Shown here: positions 1 to 7,630 of the stretch, piece after piece
Layout: the number at the start of each line of letters is the position of its first letter
How positions within the stretch are numbered: the stretch's first letter is position 1
Assembly: GCA_021827245.1 (NCBI GenBank)
Contig: JAKAWN010000081.1
Location: forward strand, 1 to 19,346
Source of the DNA: Acidobacteriota bacterium
GTDB taxonomy: Bacteria; Acidobacteriota; Terriglobia; UBA7540
Direction of reading: 5' to 3'
DNA length: 19,346 nt
Notes under the pieces: model-generated
Told to the model about the DNA's origin: nothing
What the model saw: the letters and a program-made list of their open reading frames with translations, nothing else
The model's database searches: none
Program-made: the position numbers and the translations under genes

Positions 1-318
1 GCAAAACCCGGACCCCATCAGCCGAAAGACCTCATGGGCTTTCGGTCCGATCTTGAATATCAGCGTTTCGTCCAAGGGGCCGAGACAATTGATACCGAAA
101 TAGAGAATGAAGAGTGTGCCGGAGAGCGCCCATCCCTGCTGGCTGGAACTTGCAACAACAAGTGAAAGTGCCAGGATAACCAGAAGTCCTGACAGAGCCG
201 AGAGCCCCAATTCGCGGGAAAACGGCGCAACAGCCCAAACGTGCCCCCACAAAGCCTGCAACGCCAGCAAGGCCAGCGTGGCGCCCGCAATGCGCAGGGT
301 CAGGCCAAACGCCTTCAT
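1..318 (-). CDS. Membrane protein of unknown function, N-terminal part (cut by window edge)
   Basis: An open frame of 106 codons starts at ATG 318 and runs off the left edge, so only the N-terminus is visible. A Shine-Dalgarno-like GGAAGAG lies about 6 nt before the ATG. The residues are strongly hydrophobic: a first segment around residues 6-32, a second around 38-56, and a third around 62-78, separated by short polar loops. This predicts an inner-membrane protein with at least three spanning segments. It follows the DUF1080 lipoprotein gene on the same strand, with a 74-nt gap that holds a strong hairpin. I do not recognise the family. The reading frame, RBS and hydrophobic pattern make a real gene likely; the other overlapping frames here are probably shadows. 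Confidence 0.6.
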   Translation of the reverse strand, partial: MKAFGLTLRIAGATLALLALQALWGHVWAVAPFSRELGLSALSGLLVILALSLVVASSSQQGWALSGTLFILYFGINCLGPLDETLIFKIGPKAHEVFRLMGSGFC

Positions 319-340
319 TGAACGCTCTTCCACAACTGCG

Positions 341-369
341 AGGAGGCTGGTGGTGCTGACCAGCCTCCT
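341..369 (-). other. Strong 11-bp perfect hairpin between two minus-strand genes
   Basis: AGGAGGCTGGT (341-351) and ACCAGCCTCCT (359-369) are exact reverse complements around a 7-nt loop. The hairpin lies between the stop of the DUF1080 gene (393) and the ATG of the next minus-strand gene (318). No T-tract follows on either strand, so it is not a standard intrinsic terminator. It may protect the mRNA 3' end, or modulate read-through into the membrane-protein gene. Confidence 0.5.
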
Positions 370-392
370 TGTATCCATCCAGAAATTCCATT

Positions 393-1226
393 TTAAGACA
401 CTGGCTTGATTTCGCGAACCCAGATGTTGCGATACCGGACCGCATTGTGATGGTCCTGAAGGCGCAGTGGTCCAACGCTACCTAAGTCCGGGTTATAGCG
501 CGGAATGTCGTGCTCCGTCCCACCGTAGATTTCCGAGTGGTCCTGCACCAGCACGCCGTTCTGGAAAACCGTGACGTAAGGGGGTATCTGAACCTTGCCC
601 CCCTGCCAGACGGCCGGGGTGAAGACGATGTCGTAGGTCTGCCACTCTCCGGGCGGGCGGCACGCGTTTACCAGAGGCGGATGTTCTCCATACACGGCGC
701 CGGCCTGGCCGTCGGGATAGGTGATGTTGTGGAAGCTGTCGAGCACCTGGATTTCATAGAAGTTTTGCAGGAAGACGCCGCTGTTGCCACGTCCCTGGCT
801 GGTTCCGTGCGGCGGGGTCGGCTCACTCCACTCGAGATGAAGCTGGATGGGGCCGAATTTTTCTTTGGTTTCGATGTCACCGGTACCAGGAACCACCTGG
901 AAATAGCCGTTTTCAACTTTCCATGGGGCAGGTCCGCCTTTCGTCGACTGCCACTTCGAAAGGTCTTTGCCATCGAATAAGACGACGGCGTCTGAGGGCG
1001 GCTTGCCGGGAACCTGCTGGGTGCTGAATGTGCCGGGAGTAACGATGGGCGGCTGCGGACGGTTCATTTGGTGCACACGCCACTTGCCACCCGGCAACAT
1101 CGGTACGCTTTCCTGTGCGCTGGATTGTTTCTGAGGCTGGACGTTGGTGTGGCTCTGACAACCAATCAGTCCCGCAACGGCAATGGCGACAAAAAACGCG
1201 AGGAGGATGATCGGGTTCTTCTTCAT
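393..1226 (-). CDS. DUF1080 (3-keto-disaccharide hydrolase-like) lipoprotein
   Basis: This is a 277-aa lipoprotein. MKKN begins a signal peptide with a hydrophobic core (residues 6-20) and a lipobox L20-I21-G22-C23, so C23 should be lipid-modified after cleavage. Residues about 80-275 match the DUF1080 (PF06439) concanavalin-like fold: VLFDGKDLSKWQ, 'GNSGVFLQ' and 'FYEIQVLDS' in the core, GQAGAVYG, a 'GEWQTYDIVF' strand and a C-terminal 'VRYRNIWVREI' strand. Some members of this family hydrolyse 3-keto-glycosides, but substrates vary and none is shown here. The start at 1226 is preferred over an upstream in-frame ATG (1283) because AGGAGCG lies just before it and the signal peptide starts there. 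It is on the same strand as coaE but 155 nt away, with a 10-bp direct repeat between them, so it probably has its own promoter. Confidence 0.9.
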   Translation of the reverse strand: MKKNPIILLAFFVAIAVAGLIGCQSHTNVQPQKQSSAQESVPMLPGGKWRVHQMNRPQPPIVTPGTFSTQQVPGKPPSDAVVLFDGKDLSKWQSTKGGPAPWKVENGYFQVVPGTGDIETKEKFGPIQLHLEWSEPTPPHGTSQGRGNSGVFLQNFYEIQVLDSFHNITYPDGQAGAVYGEHPPLVNACRPPGEWQTYDIVFTPAVWQGGKVQIPPYVTVFQNGVLVQDHSEIYGGTEHDIPRYNPDLGSVGPLRLQDHHNAVRYRNIWVREIKPVS

Positions 1227-1283
1227 CGTTGAACGCTCCTTATAGTTGTGGGTTGCGATGACTACGCGAGGTATTTTTACCAC

Positions 1284-1326
1284 GATTGGCGAAGAAAATC
1301 AGGTGTTGTTTTGAATGATTGGCGAA
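1284..1326. repeat. 10-bp direct repeat upstream of the DUF1080 gene
   Basis: GATTGGCGAA occurs at 1284-1293 and again at 1317-1326, 33 bp apart start to start, close to three helical turns. Both copies lie in the gap upstream of the DUF1080 gene. That is a plausible layout for a pair of operator half-sites, but the regulator is unknown and chance cannot be excluded. Confidence 0.35.
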
Positions 1327-1381
1327 AAGCAGGATCTTCCGAGAATCACTGGCCGGAAAACAGCGCTGCCCTAAGGCTTAG

Positions 1382-2005
1382 CTACCGGTCGCGGGCCAAC
1401 TCCTGGAGCTTGGGATAAAGCAATTCCACCTGGTGGCGGGTTTCTTCGAGGCTGCCGGTGCAATCGATCACAAAATCGGCCCGGCGGCGCTTTTCTTCTG
1501 CCCGTAGCTGGCTGGCGATGCGCTGCTCAGCTTCCTGACGGCTGATGCCGGCCTTGGCCGTGAGCCGCTCGATCTGCTGCTCGGGCCGGCACCAGGCCAC
1601 AATCATCTTCGTGAAACGGCCGCCAATACCCGACTCATAAATGAGCGCGGCATCCACGATGACAACAGCCTGGGGATCCCGAGCGCTGTATTCCAGGGCA
1701 AGCTGCTCGACGCGGTCAATGATGCGGCGGTGGGTGATGCGGTTCAGTTGCTGGAGCTTTGCAGGATCGGTGAAAACCAGGGCTCCAAGCCTCCTCCGAT
1801 CTATCCGGCCGGCAGAGTCGAGAATTTCACGGCCGAAGGCAGCAACAATCTCGGAAAAGGCGGGAGAGGATGGGAGCAGCAACTCGTGGCCGATCTTGTC
1901 AGCATCGATGATGTACGCTCCGAGTTCCTGGAACACCGCCGCAACGGTGCTTTTGCCGGAGGCGATGCCGCCTGTCAGTCCAAAGTAGCGCGCGGAAAGA
2001 GTCAT
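1382..2005 (-). CDS. coaE: Dephospho-CoA kinase CoaE
   Basis: CoaE phosphorylates the 3'-hydroxyl of dephospho-CoA with ATP, the last step of coenzyme A synthesis in the cytoplasm. The 207-aa product has the normal family length. The Walker A loop GGIASGKST sits at residues 12-20, followed by the substrate-site motif DADKIGHELL (34-43), with the 'RRRLGALVF' and 'VDAALIYESG' segments of the family downstream. The C-terminal part has the usual 'QLRAEEKRRRADFVIDCTGS' segment. The gene starts at ATG 2005, 49 nt after the folD stop, so it is probably co-transcribed with folD. The Shine-Dalgarno sequence before this start is weak. Confidence 0.95.
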   Translation of the reverse strand: MTLSARYFGLTGGIASGKSTVAAVFQELGAYIIDADKIGHELLLPSSPAFSEIVAAFGREILDSAGRIDRRRLGALVFTDPAKLQQLNRITHRRIIDRVEQLALEYSARDPQAVVIVDAALIYESGIGGRFTKMIVAWCRPEQQIERLTAKAGISRQEAEQRIASQLRAEEKRRRADFVIDCTGSLEETRHQVELLYPKLQELARDR

Positions 2006-2054
2006 GAGTTTCTAGGTAAGGTGAATCCCGATAAGAGCGGGTGATTCAGTTCGA

Positions 2055-2993
2055 CTATGCCTTGGCTGTGGCGCGCATTCCCCGGCGAAGCCTCGCGGCC
2101 AGAACGGTGTTGGCCATCAGCATGGCGATGGTCAGTGGACCGACGCCTCCAGGAACCGGTGTAAAAGCCCCGGCTTTTTCGCGAGCGTCTTCCGGTTGAA
2201 CGTCGCCTACCAGCACCCAGCCTTTTGCCTTCAGCTTTTCCAGAGCCGCCGTTGGGTCGTGATAAATCCGCCGCACCTCTTCTTCCTTGGTCAGGCGGTT
2301 GATGCCCACGTCGATGACCGTGGCACCAGGCTTGATGAAATCGCCCGTGATGAAAGCCGGTTTGCCCATGGCGGTCACCAGGATGTCGCCTTCGCACGCC
2401 ACTGCAGGTAAGTTTTGTGTTTCCAGGTGGCAAATGGTGACGGTGGCGTGGTTGTGGAGCAGCAGCATGGCGACGGGCTTGCCGACAATGTCGCTGTGCC
2501 CGATCACCACCGCGCGCGAGCCCTTCATCACGATGCCGCTGCGGCGAAGAATCTCAATGATTCCCGCGGGCGTACATGGAACCAGGCCCGGACGGCCTCG
2601 AACTAGATTGCCGACGTTCATCGGATGAAAACCGTCAACATCTTTGGCGGGGGTGACCGCTTCAAGCACCACCTTGGAATCAACCTGCGGCGGCAATGGA
2701 AGCTGAACAAGAATGCCATCAATCTCGTCACGCGCGTTGAGGTCGTTTACCAGTCCCAGCAGTCGTTCGGTGGTGGTGTCCGCCGGCCATTCGATCTTTT
2801 CGCTGTAAAGTCCCATCGATTCGCAGGTCTTCACTTTGTTCCGAACGTAAATCTGTGAGGCGGGATTCTCACCCACCAGCACTGCTGCCAGCCCGGGTGT
2901 AACGCCGGTTGCTTTCAACTCGCGGATCTGCGCTCCCAGTTCCCGCATGATTTCGTCACGGATTTTGTTGCCATCGAGAATGCGCGCGGCCAC
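2055..2993 (-). CDS. folD: Bifunctional methylenetetrahydrofolate dehydrogenase / methenyltetrahydrofolate cyclohydrolase FolD
   Basis: FolD interconverts 5,10-methylene-, 5,10-methenyl- and 10-formyl-tetrahydrofolate with NADP, feeding purine and formyl-Met synthesis. I place the start at GTG 2993: GGGAGG lies 7 nt upstream, and the protein then begins as the family does (VAARILDGNKI). The open frame extends to 3257, but those residues do not look like protein. Key residues are present: Y49 and K53 of the YVRNK active site, LVQLPLP (95-101), KDVDGFHP (117-124), PCTPAG (139-144), GHSDIVGKP (165-173), VDVGIN (228-232) and TPVPGGVGP (278-286). At 312 aa it is about 20 residues longer than typical FolD. 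The extra length is an insertion between VDVGIN and LVGDV (about 233-260). It begins the minus-strand folD-coaE unit. Confidence 0.95.
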   Translation of the reverse strand: MAARILDGNKIRDEIMRELGAQIRELKATGVTPGLAAVLVGENPASQIYVRNKVKTCESMGLYSEKIEWPADTTTERLLGLVNDLNARDEIDGILVQLPLPPQVDSKVVLEAVTPAKDVDGFHPMNVGNLVRGRPGLVPCTPAGIIEILRRSGIVMKGSRAVVIGHSDIVGKPVAMLLLHNHATVTICHLETQNLPAVACEGDILVTAMGKPAFITGDFIKPGATVIDVGINRLTKEEEVRRIYHDPTAALEKLKAKGWVLVGDVQPEDAREKAGAFTPVPGGVGPLTIAMLMANTVLAARLRRGMRATAKA

Positions 2994-3120
2994 TTCGGCG
3001 CCTCCCTGACGCGGAACAAGGTGCCAGTTTAACACAATCGGCCGGAAGCACCCGTCTCGGGCTGGGATCGGCGGAGACCGTTGGTGGCTGCAGCCGTGCC
3101 TGGCCCCAAGCGCGGCCGAT

Positions 3121-3149
3121 TTGGAACGCGCTAACCTTTGGACTATAAT
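3121..3149 (+). promoter_or_regulatory. Predicted sigma-70 promoter for fabZ-lpxA-lpxI
   Basis: TTGGAA (3121-3126), a 17-nt spacer and a perfect TATAAT (3144-3149) form a good sigma-70 match in the divergent gap between folD and fabZ. Transcription would start near 3156, giving a 5' leader of about 130 nt before fabZ. No other gene lies between it and fabZ. Confidence 0.65.
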
Positions 3150-3286
3150 GCTCTTGCGGTGCGCTTCATTGCCCGCTTGTGTGCTTCCGGATGGTCGAGA
3201 ATCCGGTGCGCAAATCCAAAGGGACATCCATCGGATGGTGCATTGTGGACAACCCAACTGTGACTTCAGAAATGGAAAAGCGTTCC

Positions 3287-3745
3287 ATGGAAGCAGCTAA
3301 GCCCGTGTACGGGATTGCGGAAATCATGAAGTTTCTGCCGCACCGCTACCCGTTCCTCCTCGTGGACCGAATCATTGAACTCGAGTCCGACAAGCGAATC
3401 GTGGGGTTGAAGAACGTCACGATCAACGAGCAGTTTTTCCAGGGGCATTTTCCCGGCGCGCCGGTCATGCCCGGCGTGCTGATTATCGAGTCGATGGCGC
3501 AGGTGGCCGGCGTCCTGATCTATCGTGACCTGCCGGACAAGGAAAAGAAATTGATCTATTTTACCGGCATCGAGAACGCCAAATTCAGGCGCCCTGTGCT
3601 GCCCGGCGACCAACTCCACGTGGAAATGCAGCTTTTGACCCGCCGCAACAATTTCGGCAAAATGCAGGGCCGCGCCACGGTGGACGGCAAAGTGGCGGCG
3701 GAGGCTGTAGTTCTGTTCGCGATCGTGGAGAGACCCGGTTCATGA
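3287..3745 (+). CDS. fabZ: 3-hydroxyacyl-ACP dehydratase FabZ
   Basis: FabZ removes water from 3-hydroxyacyl-ACP in type II fatty acid synthesis and competes with the Lpx acyltransferases for that pool. The hot-dog fold motifs are clear: [16 protein letters not shown] near the N-terminus, the catalytic His in [11 protein letters not shown] and the catalytic Glu in ESMAQ. With the start at 3287 these fall at H54 and E68, and the protein has 152 aa, normal for the family. GGAAAAG stands 6 nt before this ATG. An in-frame ATG at 3272 is the main alternative; the frame is open back to 3179 but that part shows no homology. The stop overlaps the lpxA start by 4 nt (ATGA), which suggests coupled translation. 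Confidence 0.95.
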   Translation: MEAAKPVYGIAEIMKFLPHRYPFLLVDRIIELESDKRIVGLKNVTINEQFFQGHFPGAPVMPGVLIIESMAQVAGVLIYRDLPDKEKKLIYFTGIENAKFRRPVLPGDQLHVEMQLLTRRNNFGKMQGRATVDGKVAAEAVVLFAIVERPGS

Positions 3746-4515
3746 AAGCCCACCCCACAGCGATCATTCATCCCAAAGCCCGGCTTGCCTGCAGCGTCAC
3801 TGCCGGCCCTTACGCGGTGATCGGGGAAGACGTGGAACTCGGCGAGGATTGCGAGTTGATGTCGCACGTTGTTTTGAAAGGGCCGGCAAAATTCGGCAAT
3901 GGAAACAGGATTTTCCCGGGCGCCTCGATTGGCCAGGACCCGCAGGACGTCAAGTACAATGGCGCGCGGACGCATCTGGAAATCGGCGATGGCAATACAT
4001 TCAGGGAATTCGTTACCGTTCACCGGAGCACCTCGACTGACGGGGCAACGCGCATCGGGAGCCACAACCTGCTGATGGCTTACGTTCACATCGCTCATGA
4101 CTGCCACCTCGGTGATCACATCATCATGTCCAATGGGGCCTCGCTGGCGGGGCATGTCGAGATCGGAGACTATGCGATTGTCGGGGCCTTCTGCGGCATT
4201 CACCAGTTTTGCCGCATTGGAGCTTACAGCTTCCTGGGCAGCTACACGATTGTGAACAAGGACATTCTGCCTTACTCAAAGACATCCGCCGACCGGCCCA
4301 TGGGCGTGTATGGGGCAAACCGGCTGGGACTCGAACGCGTGGGTCTGCCAAAAGAAGACATCGACGAACTGCAGGCAGCTTTCCGGACGCTGTGCCGGTC
4401 CAAATTGAATACGACCCAGGCCATCGAGAAGCTGGAAACCGAAGGGATTAAATCCGCCCACGTCAAGGCGCTGGTTGACTTTATCAAGACCTCCGCGCGC
4501 GGGGTTGTAAAGTGA
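3742..4515 (+). CDS. lpxA: UDP-N-acetylglucosamine acyltransferase LpxA
   Basis: LpxA transfers a 3-hydroxyacyl chain from ACP to UDP-GlcNAc (or its 3-amino analogue), the first step of lipid A synthesis. The 257-aa protein shows hexapeptide repeats of a left-handed beta-helix through about residue 175, and the family segment HIAHDCHLG, in which H119 corresponds to the catalytic His125 of E. coli. [13 protein letters not shown] (154-166) and the C-terminal helical region follow. At the position of E. coli Gly173, the chain-length ruler, this protein has Ser167, by my hand alignment. GGAGAG lies 9 nt before ATG 3742. It overlaps fabZ by 4 nt upstream and lpxI by 4 nt downstream. lpxD, lpxC and lpxB are not in the window. 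Confidence 0.95.
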   Translation: MKAHPTAIIHPKARLACSVTAGPYAVIGEDVELGEDCELMSHVVLKGPAKFGNGNRIFPGASIGQDPQDVKYNGARTHLEIGDGNTFREFVTVHRSTSTDGATRIGSHNLLMAYVHIAHDCHLGDHIIMSNGASLAGHVEIGDYAIVGAFCGIHQFCRIGAYSFLGSYTIVNKDILPYSKTSADRPMGVYGANRLGLERVGLPKEDIDELQAAFRTLCRSKLNTTQAIEKLETEGIKSAHVKALVDFIKTSARGVVK

Positions 4516-5387
4516 AAGACGAGGCCATCAAGAACGGATCTCTTGCCGCCGGCGAAAGTCTGCCCACCCGCCCTGCGGGTGAGCGTTTTGCAATTATCGC
4601 GGGCAACGGGCGTTTCCCTTTCCTGGTGCTTGAGGCGGCTCGCGACAGGGGGATCGAGCCGCTGGTGGTGGCGATCAAGGAAGAGGCTCTCCCCGAGCTT
4701 GCCAGGAACGCCGGCGAAATTGAATGGCTGAGCCTGGGCGAGGTTGCGCGGCTGCTGGAACTGCTCAGTGCCCGGGGTATCAACAAGGTGGTGCTGGCGG
4801 GGCAGGTGAAGCATGTGCAGCTTTTCAGCTCCATCAAGCCCGACGGCGTCGTTGAGCAGACCCTGAACGGGATGGAACGTAAGAATACGGATGCGCTGAT
4901 CGGAGCCTTTGTTCGCATGCTGGAAAGCCGGGACATCCGGGTAGTGGATTCGACGCTGTTTCTGAAACCTTTGCTGGCTGACGCGGGCCAGATGACCGAA
5001 CGCGCGCCGGACTCCGGGGAACTCGCTGATATCGTTTACGGAAGGGAAATCGCCAAGAAGATTGCAGGGCTCGACATCGGGCAGACGATTGTCGTGGCTG
5101 ATCGCGCCTGCGTGGCGATTGAGGCAATGGAAGGCACTGACGCAGTCATCGAACGGGCGGCAACACTGTGTAACGGGAAGCGCCTGGTTGTCGTCAAAGT
5201 CAGTAAGCCGCAGCAGGATATGCGGTTTGACGTGCCGGTGGTGGGCGTCAAAACGATCCGCGTGATGAGGCGGTCGAATGTCCAGGCGCTGGCGGTTGAC
5301 GCCGGAAGGACCTTATTATTCGAGCGGGAGCAGTTGATCAAGGAGGCGAATGAGGCCGGCATCGCCGTTATCGGAATGAAGGATTAA
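4512..5387 (+). CDS. lpxI: UDP-2,3-diacylglucosamine pyrophosphatase LpxI
   Basis: LpxI (formerly DUF1009) hydrolyses UDP-2,3-diacylglucosamine to lipid X and UMP. It replaces LpxH in bacteria such as Caulobacter. The 291-aa product starts with GTG 4512, overlapping the lpxA stop by 4 nt (GTGA). Family landmarks are IIAGNGRFPFLVLEAARDRG (28-47), VVLAGQVKHVQLF (93-105), 'RKNTDALIGAF' (123-133), DIGQTIVVADRACVAIEAMEGTD (188-210) and KVSKPQQDMRFDVPVVG (229-245). The last contains the acidic residues of the catalytic region. The first 24 residues are polar and poorly conserved, so a later start is possible, but the overlap with lpxA favours this one. Its place after lpxA supports the lipid A assignment. 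Confidence 0.93.
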   Translation: MKDEAIKNGSLAAGESLPTRPAGERFAIIAGNGRFPFLVLEAARDRGIEPLVVAIKEEALPELARNAGEIEWLSLGEVARLLELLSARGINKVVLAGQVKHVQLFSSIKPDGVVEQTLNGMERKNTDALIGAFVRMLESRDIRVVDSTLFLKPLLADAGQMTERAPDSGELADIVYGREIAKKIAGLDIGQTIVVADRACVAIEAMEGTDAVIERAATLCNGKRLVVVKVSKPQQDMRFDVPVVGVKTIRVMRRSNVQALAVDAGRTLLFEREQLIKEANEAGIAVIGMKD

Positions 5388-5390
5388 TCA

Positions 5391-6431
5391 TTGGCAGCTC
5401 GCAGGCGAGGTTTAGACCTGCGGGAGACCGGGGGGCGTATTTCTGAGCTGCATAAAGTGCCCGTCGCCGTTATTGGCGTTGGTGAACACGGCAAGCGGCA
5501 TGCACACGCGCTCAAGCGCAATAGAGGCGCGGAACTTGTAGGTGTATACGACCAGAACAGGGAACGGGCTGCCATGCTGGCCGCCGAACTCGGGGTCAAG
5601 TCGTTCAAAAGCCTGGAAGAGACACTTGGCGGGGTGCAGGCTGTCAGCATCGTGATCCCCACAACGGACCATGCGGCCGTGGCGCGGCTGGCGCTGAAGG
5701 CGGGAAATGACGTTTTGCTTGAAAAGCCAATTGCGCGTACACTAAATGAAGCCGATGATTTGATCGATCTTGCAGACCGTACTGGGCGCATTCTTCAGGT
5801 AGGTCATCTTGAACGTTTCAACCCGGGAGTGGTCGCCGCCAAGGCTATAACGCGCCAGCCCCTTTTCTTTGAGATCCATCGGTTGGGAGTGTTCAGCCCC
5901 CGCAGCCTGGACGTGGACGTGGTATTTGATCTCATGATCCATGATCTCGACCTGGTCCTCTGGATGACAGGCGCTGAGACTCGCGAGGTGCGCGCCGTGG
6001 GCTTGCCGGTGCTGACCGATCGGGTTGACATTGCCAATGCTCGCGTCGAATTTGAAAACGGGGCGGTGGCAAATTTTACGGCGAGCCGCGTGAGTACTGA
6101 AAAGGTCAGGAAATTTCGCTACTTTCAGCCTCATGAATACATTTCCATCGATTTCTCCAGGCGTGACGCTCTGCTGCTGAACGTCGATCATGGAGGCGCC
6201 CATCCCAGCATCGCTTTCCGCAAGCTGGATGTTCAAAACACGGATCCGCTGGAAGCCGAACTCGATTCCTTTGTAGATTGTGTCAAAACAAGACGCCCTC
6301 CCCTGGTTGGCGGGCGGGAAGGACGCCGGGCATTGGCATTAGCCGAGAAGGTCATGTTTTGCATCGAAGAACATGCAAGCCATGTAAACGTGTCTTTGAC
6401 ACGCCCGGCAGGTCACAGCGGCGAATTGTAA
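5391..6431 (+). CDS. Gfo/Idh/MocA family oxidoreductase, possible GnnA-type UDP-GlcNAc 3-dehydrogenase
   Basis: This is an NAD(P)-dependent sugar dehydrogenase of 346 aa. It has a Rossmann start VAVIGVGEHGKRHA (GVGEHG at 29-34), the family Lys motif LLEKPIA (EKP at 111-113) and a DLMIHDLDL segment (180-188) with the conserved His in the active-site helix. TTG 5391 is taken as the start because AAGGA lies 7 nt upstream and the gene then follows lpxI by 3 nt. GTG 5458 would trim the 22 residues before the Rossmann fold. In Leptospira and Acidithiobacillus, a family member (GnnA) encoded near lpxA oxidises UDP-GlcNAc at C3 so that an aminotransferase (GnnB) can add nitrogen, giving amide-linked lipid A. 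The position after lpxA-lpxI suggests the same role, but no GnnB is in the window, so this is inference. Confidence 0.85.
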   Translation: MAARRRGLDLRETGGRISELHKVPVAVIGVGEHGKRHAHALKRNRGAELVGVYDQNRERAAMLAAELGVKSFKSLEETLGGVQAVSIVIPTTDHAAVARLALKAGNDVLLEKPIARTLNEADDLIDLADRTGRILQVGHLERFNPGVVAAKAITRQPLFFEIHRLGVFSPRSLDVDVVFDLMIHDLDLVLWMTGAETREVRAVGLPVLTDRVDIANARVEFENGAVANFTASRVSTEKVRKFRYFQPHEYISIDFSRRDALLLNVDHGGAHPSIAFRKLDVQNTDPLEAELDSFVDCVKTRRPPLVGGREGRRALALAEKVMFCIEEHASHVNVSLTRPAGHSGEL

Positions 6432-6476
6432 TTCCGGCCCGGTTTTTGCCGGACCTCAAGGTTCAGATTTTCAGTT

Positions 6477-7508
6477 ATGAGCATCCAACCCGAGTTTCGG
6501 CTCCTGGTCGACCTTGAGACGGAAGTCGCGCGCTGGCGCCGCCGAACCTACTTCCTGGCTGCAGTCTTTCTCCAGGTCCTGGGTATTCTTCTCCTGATGT
6601 TTACGCCTCATCTTTTCGAGCGGTTAATAGGCGAAACAGCAGTTGTGGTTCAGCCCAAGCCCAAACAGGAGGAAACGCTGCTCTATTTTCCTCCGGACCT
6701 CTTGCGCTCCCGAAAGACCCCTCCGAAGACGAACATTCTTTCAAACAAGAACCGCATCGCGCAAGGCAAGTCTCCCAAGGTTAATAAGAATGGGTTGAGC
6801 ATGCCCTATATCCGCGGAAATAGCCGATTCCCTGATATTGCCGGTGGTCACCACGCTCCAGCGCCGCCACCCAGGCCGCCTGCTCCCAAGCCGGGCCCCA
6901 AGGAGATGGCCCAGGCTGCCAAACCCACACCTCCGACCCCTCCGCCGCCGAAGAAGGAAACTCAGGAGGAGGCTCAGCTTCGATTAAACAACGTCAAGCC
7001 TCCTAACCTGAGTGGCGTCCCGAACATAAGAGTTCCGGTTTCTACTCCCGGCCAGGCCATCCAGCAATCACTTCAGGCTGTCATCCAGAACCCGAACGGC
7101 CCGGGTTCTTATGGGCCGGGCAATTCACTCGACCAGTTCCAGAATATCAATCCAAATTTCTCGACCGCTGGCCCCATCATCCTTTCCAACACGCGGGGAG
7201 TGAATTTCGGACCCTACCTGGCGCGCGTTGTCTACATTGTCAGGCAAAATTGGTACGCAATGATTCCGGAATCGGCGCGGTTGGGAGAAAAAGGACGTGT
7301 GGCCCTGGTATTTGAGATCATCAAGAATGGTTCGGTGCCCGAGCTTCGCCTGCTGGCATCCTCAGGGGCTCCAGCTCTGGACCAGGCTGCGATGGCTTCC
7401 ATTCGCGCTTCTAATCCCTTCCCGCCTCTCCCTCGGCAGTTTACCGGCAATCATCTGGTGCTGGAATTCATCTATTTCTACAACATGGGTGTGAGCCAGA
7501 ACTATTGA
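6477..7508 (+). CDS. TonB-like energy transducer
   Basis: The 343-aa product has the layout of TonB: a short cytoplasmic N-terminus with basic residues (19-24), one transmembrane helix (about 25-43), and a long periplasmic linker with a Pro/Lys/Ala-rich part (about 120-165). A C-terminal TonB domain spans about 238-343 (GPYLARVVYIVRQNWYAMIP at its start, GRVALVFEIIKNG and a 'SNPFPPLP' segment later). Such proteins couple the proton gradient, through ExbB and ExbD, to outer-membrane receptors. It lies 45 nt after the oxidoreductase and probably in the same transcript; no exbB or exbD is present here. The TonB-dependent receptor at 13196-15415 is a possible but unproven partner. It is longer than E. 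coli TonB (239 aa), mainly in the linker. Confidence 0.85.
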   Translation: MSIQPEFRLLVDLETEVARWRRRTYFLAAVFLQVLGILLLMFTPHLFERLIGETAVVVQPKPKQEETLLYFPPDLLRSRKTPPKTNILSNKNRIAQGKSPKVNKNGLSMPYIRGNSRFPDIAGGHHAPAPPPRPPAPKPGPKEMAQAAKPTPPTPPPPKKETQEEAQLRLNNVKPPNLSGVPNIRVPVSTPGQAIQQSLQAVIQNPNGPGSYGPGNSLDQFQNINPNFSTAGPIILSNTRGVNFGPYLARVVYIVRQNWYAMIPESARLGEKGRVALVFEIIKNGSVPELRLLASSGAPALDQAAMASIRASNPFPPLPRQFTGNHLVLEFIYFYNMGVSQNY

Positions 7509-7533
7509 ACGGTTCAAATGGGTCGGATAAAAT
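7505..7533 (+). promoter_or_regulatory. Predicted sigma-70 promoter for the miaA-hfq-hflX unit
   Basis: TTGAAC (7505-7510), a 17-nt spacer and TAAAAT (7528-7533) match sigma-70 boxes at 4/6 and 5/6 positions. The -35 box overlaps the stop codon of the TonB-like gene, and the start point would be near 7540, about 90 nt before the small ORF and 180 nt before miaA. Confidence 0.5.
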
Positions 7534-7630
7534 CGAATCTGGGCAATTCGCAGGATCGAGCGGCAATCTCTTGCGAAACGGCCCTCGGATTTCTCGCGAC
7601 GTTTGAGCGGAGCGGGCCTATCATCGCCTA

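Noticed and set aside
2994..3257. Long in-frame N-terminal extension of folD (start at 3257)
   Set aside because: The extra 88 residues show no FolD similarity and include the divergent promoter region; a GTG with GGGAGG at 2993 fits the family start.
6432..6456. Hairpin CCGGC...GCCGG as a terminator after the oxidoreductase
   Set aside because: Only five pairs, a 9-nt loop and no T-tract after it.
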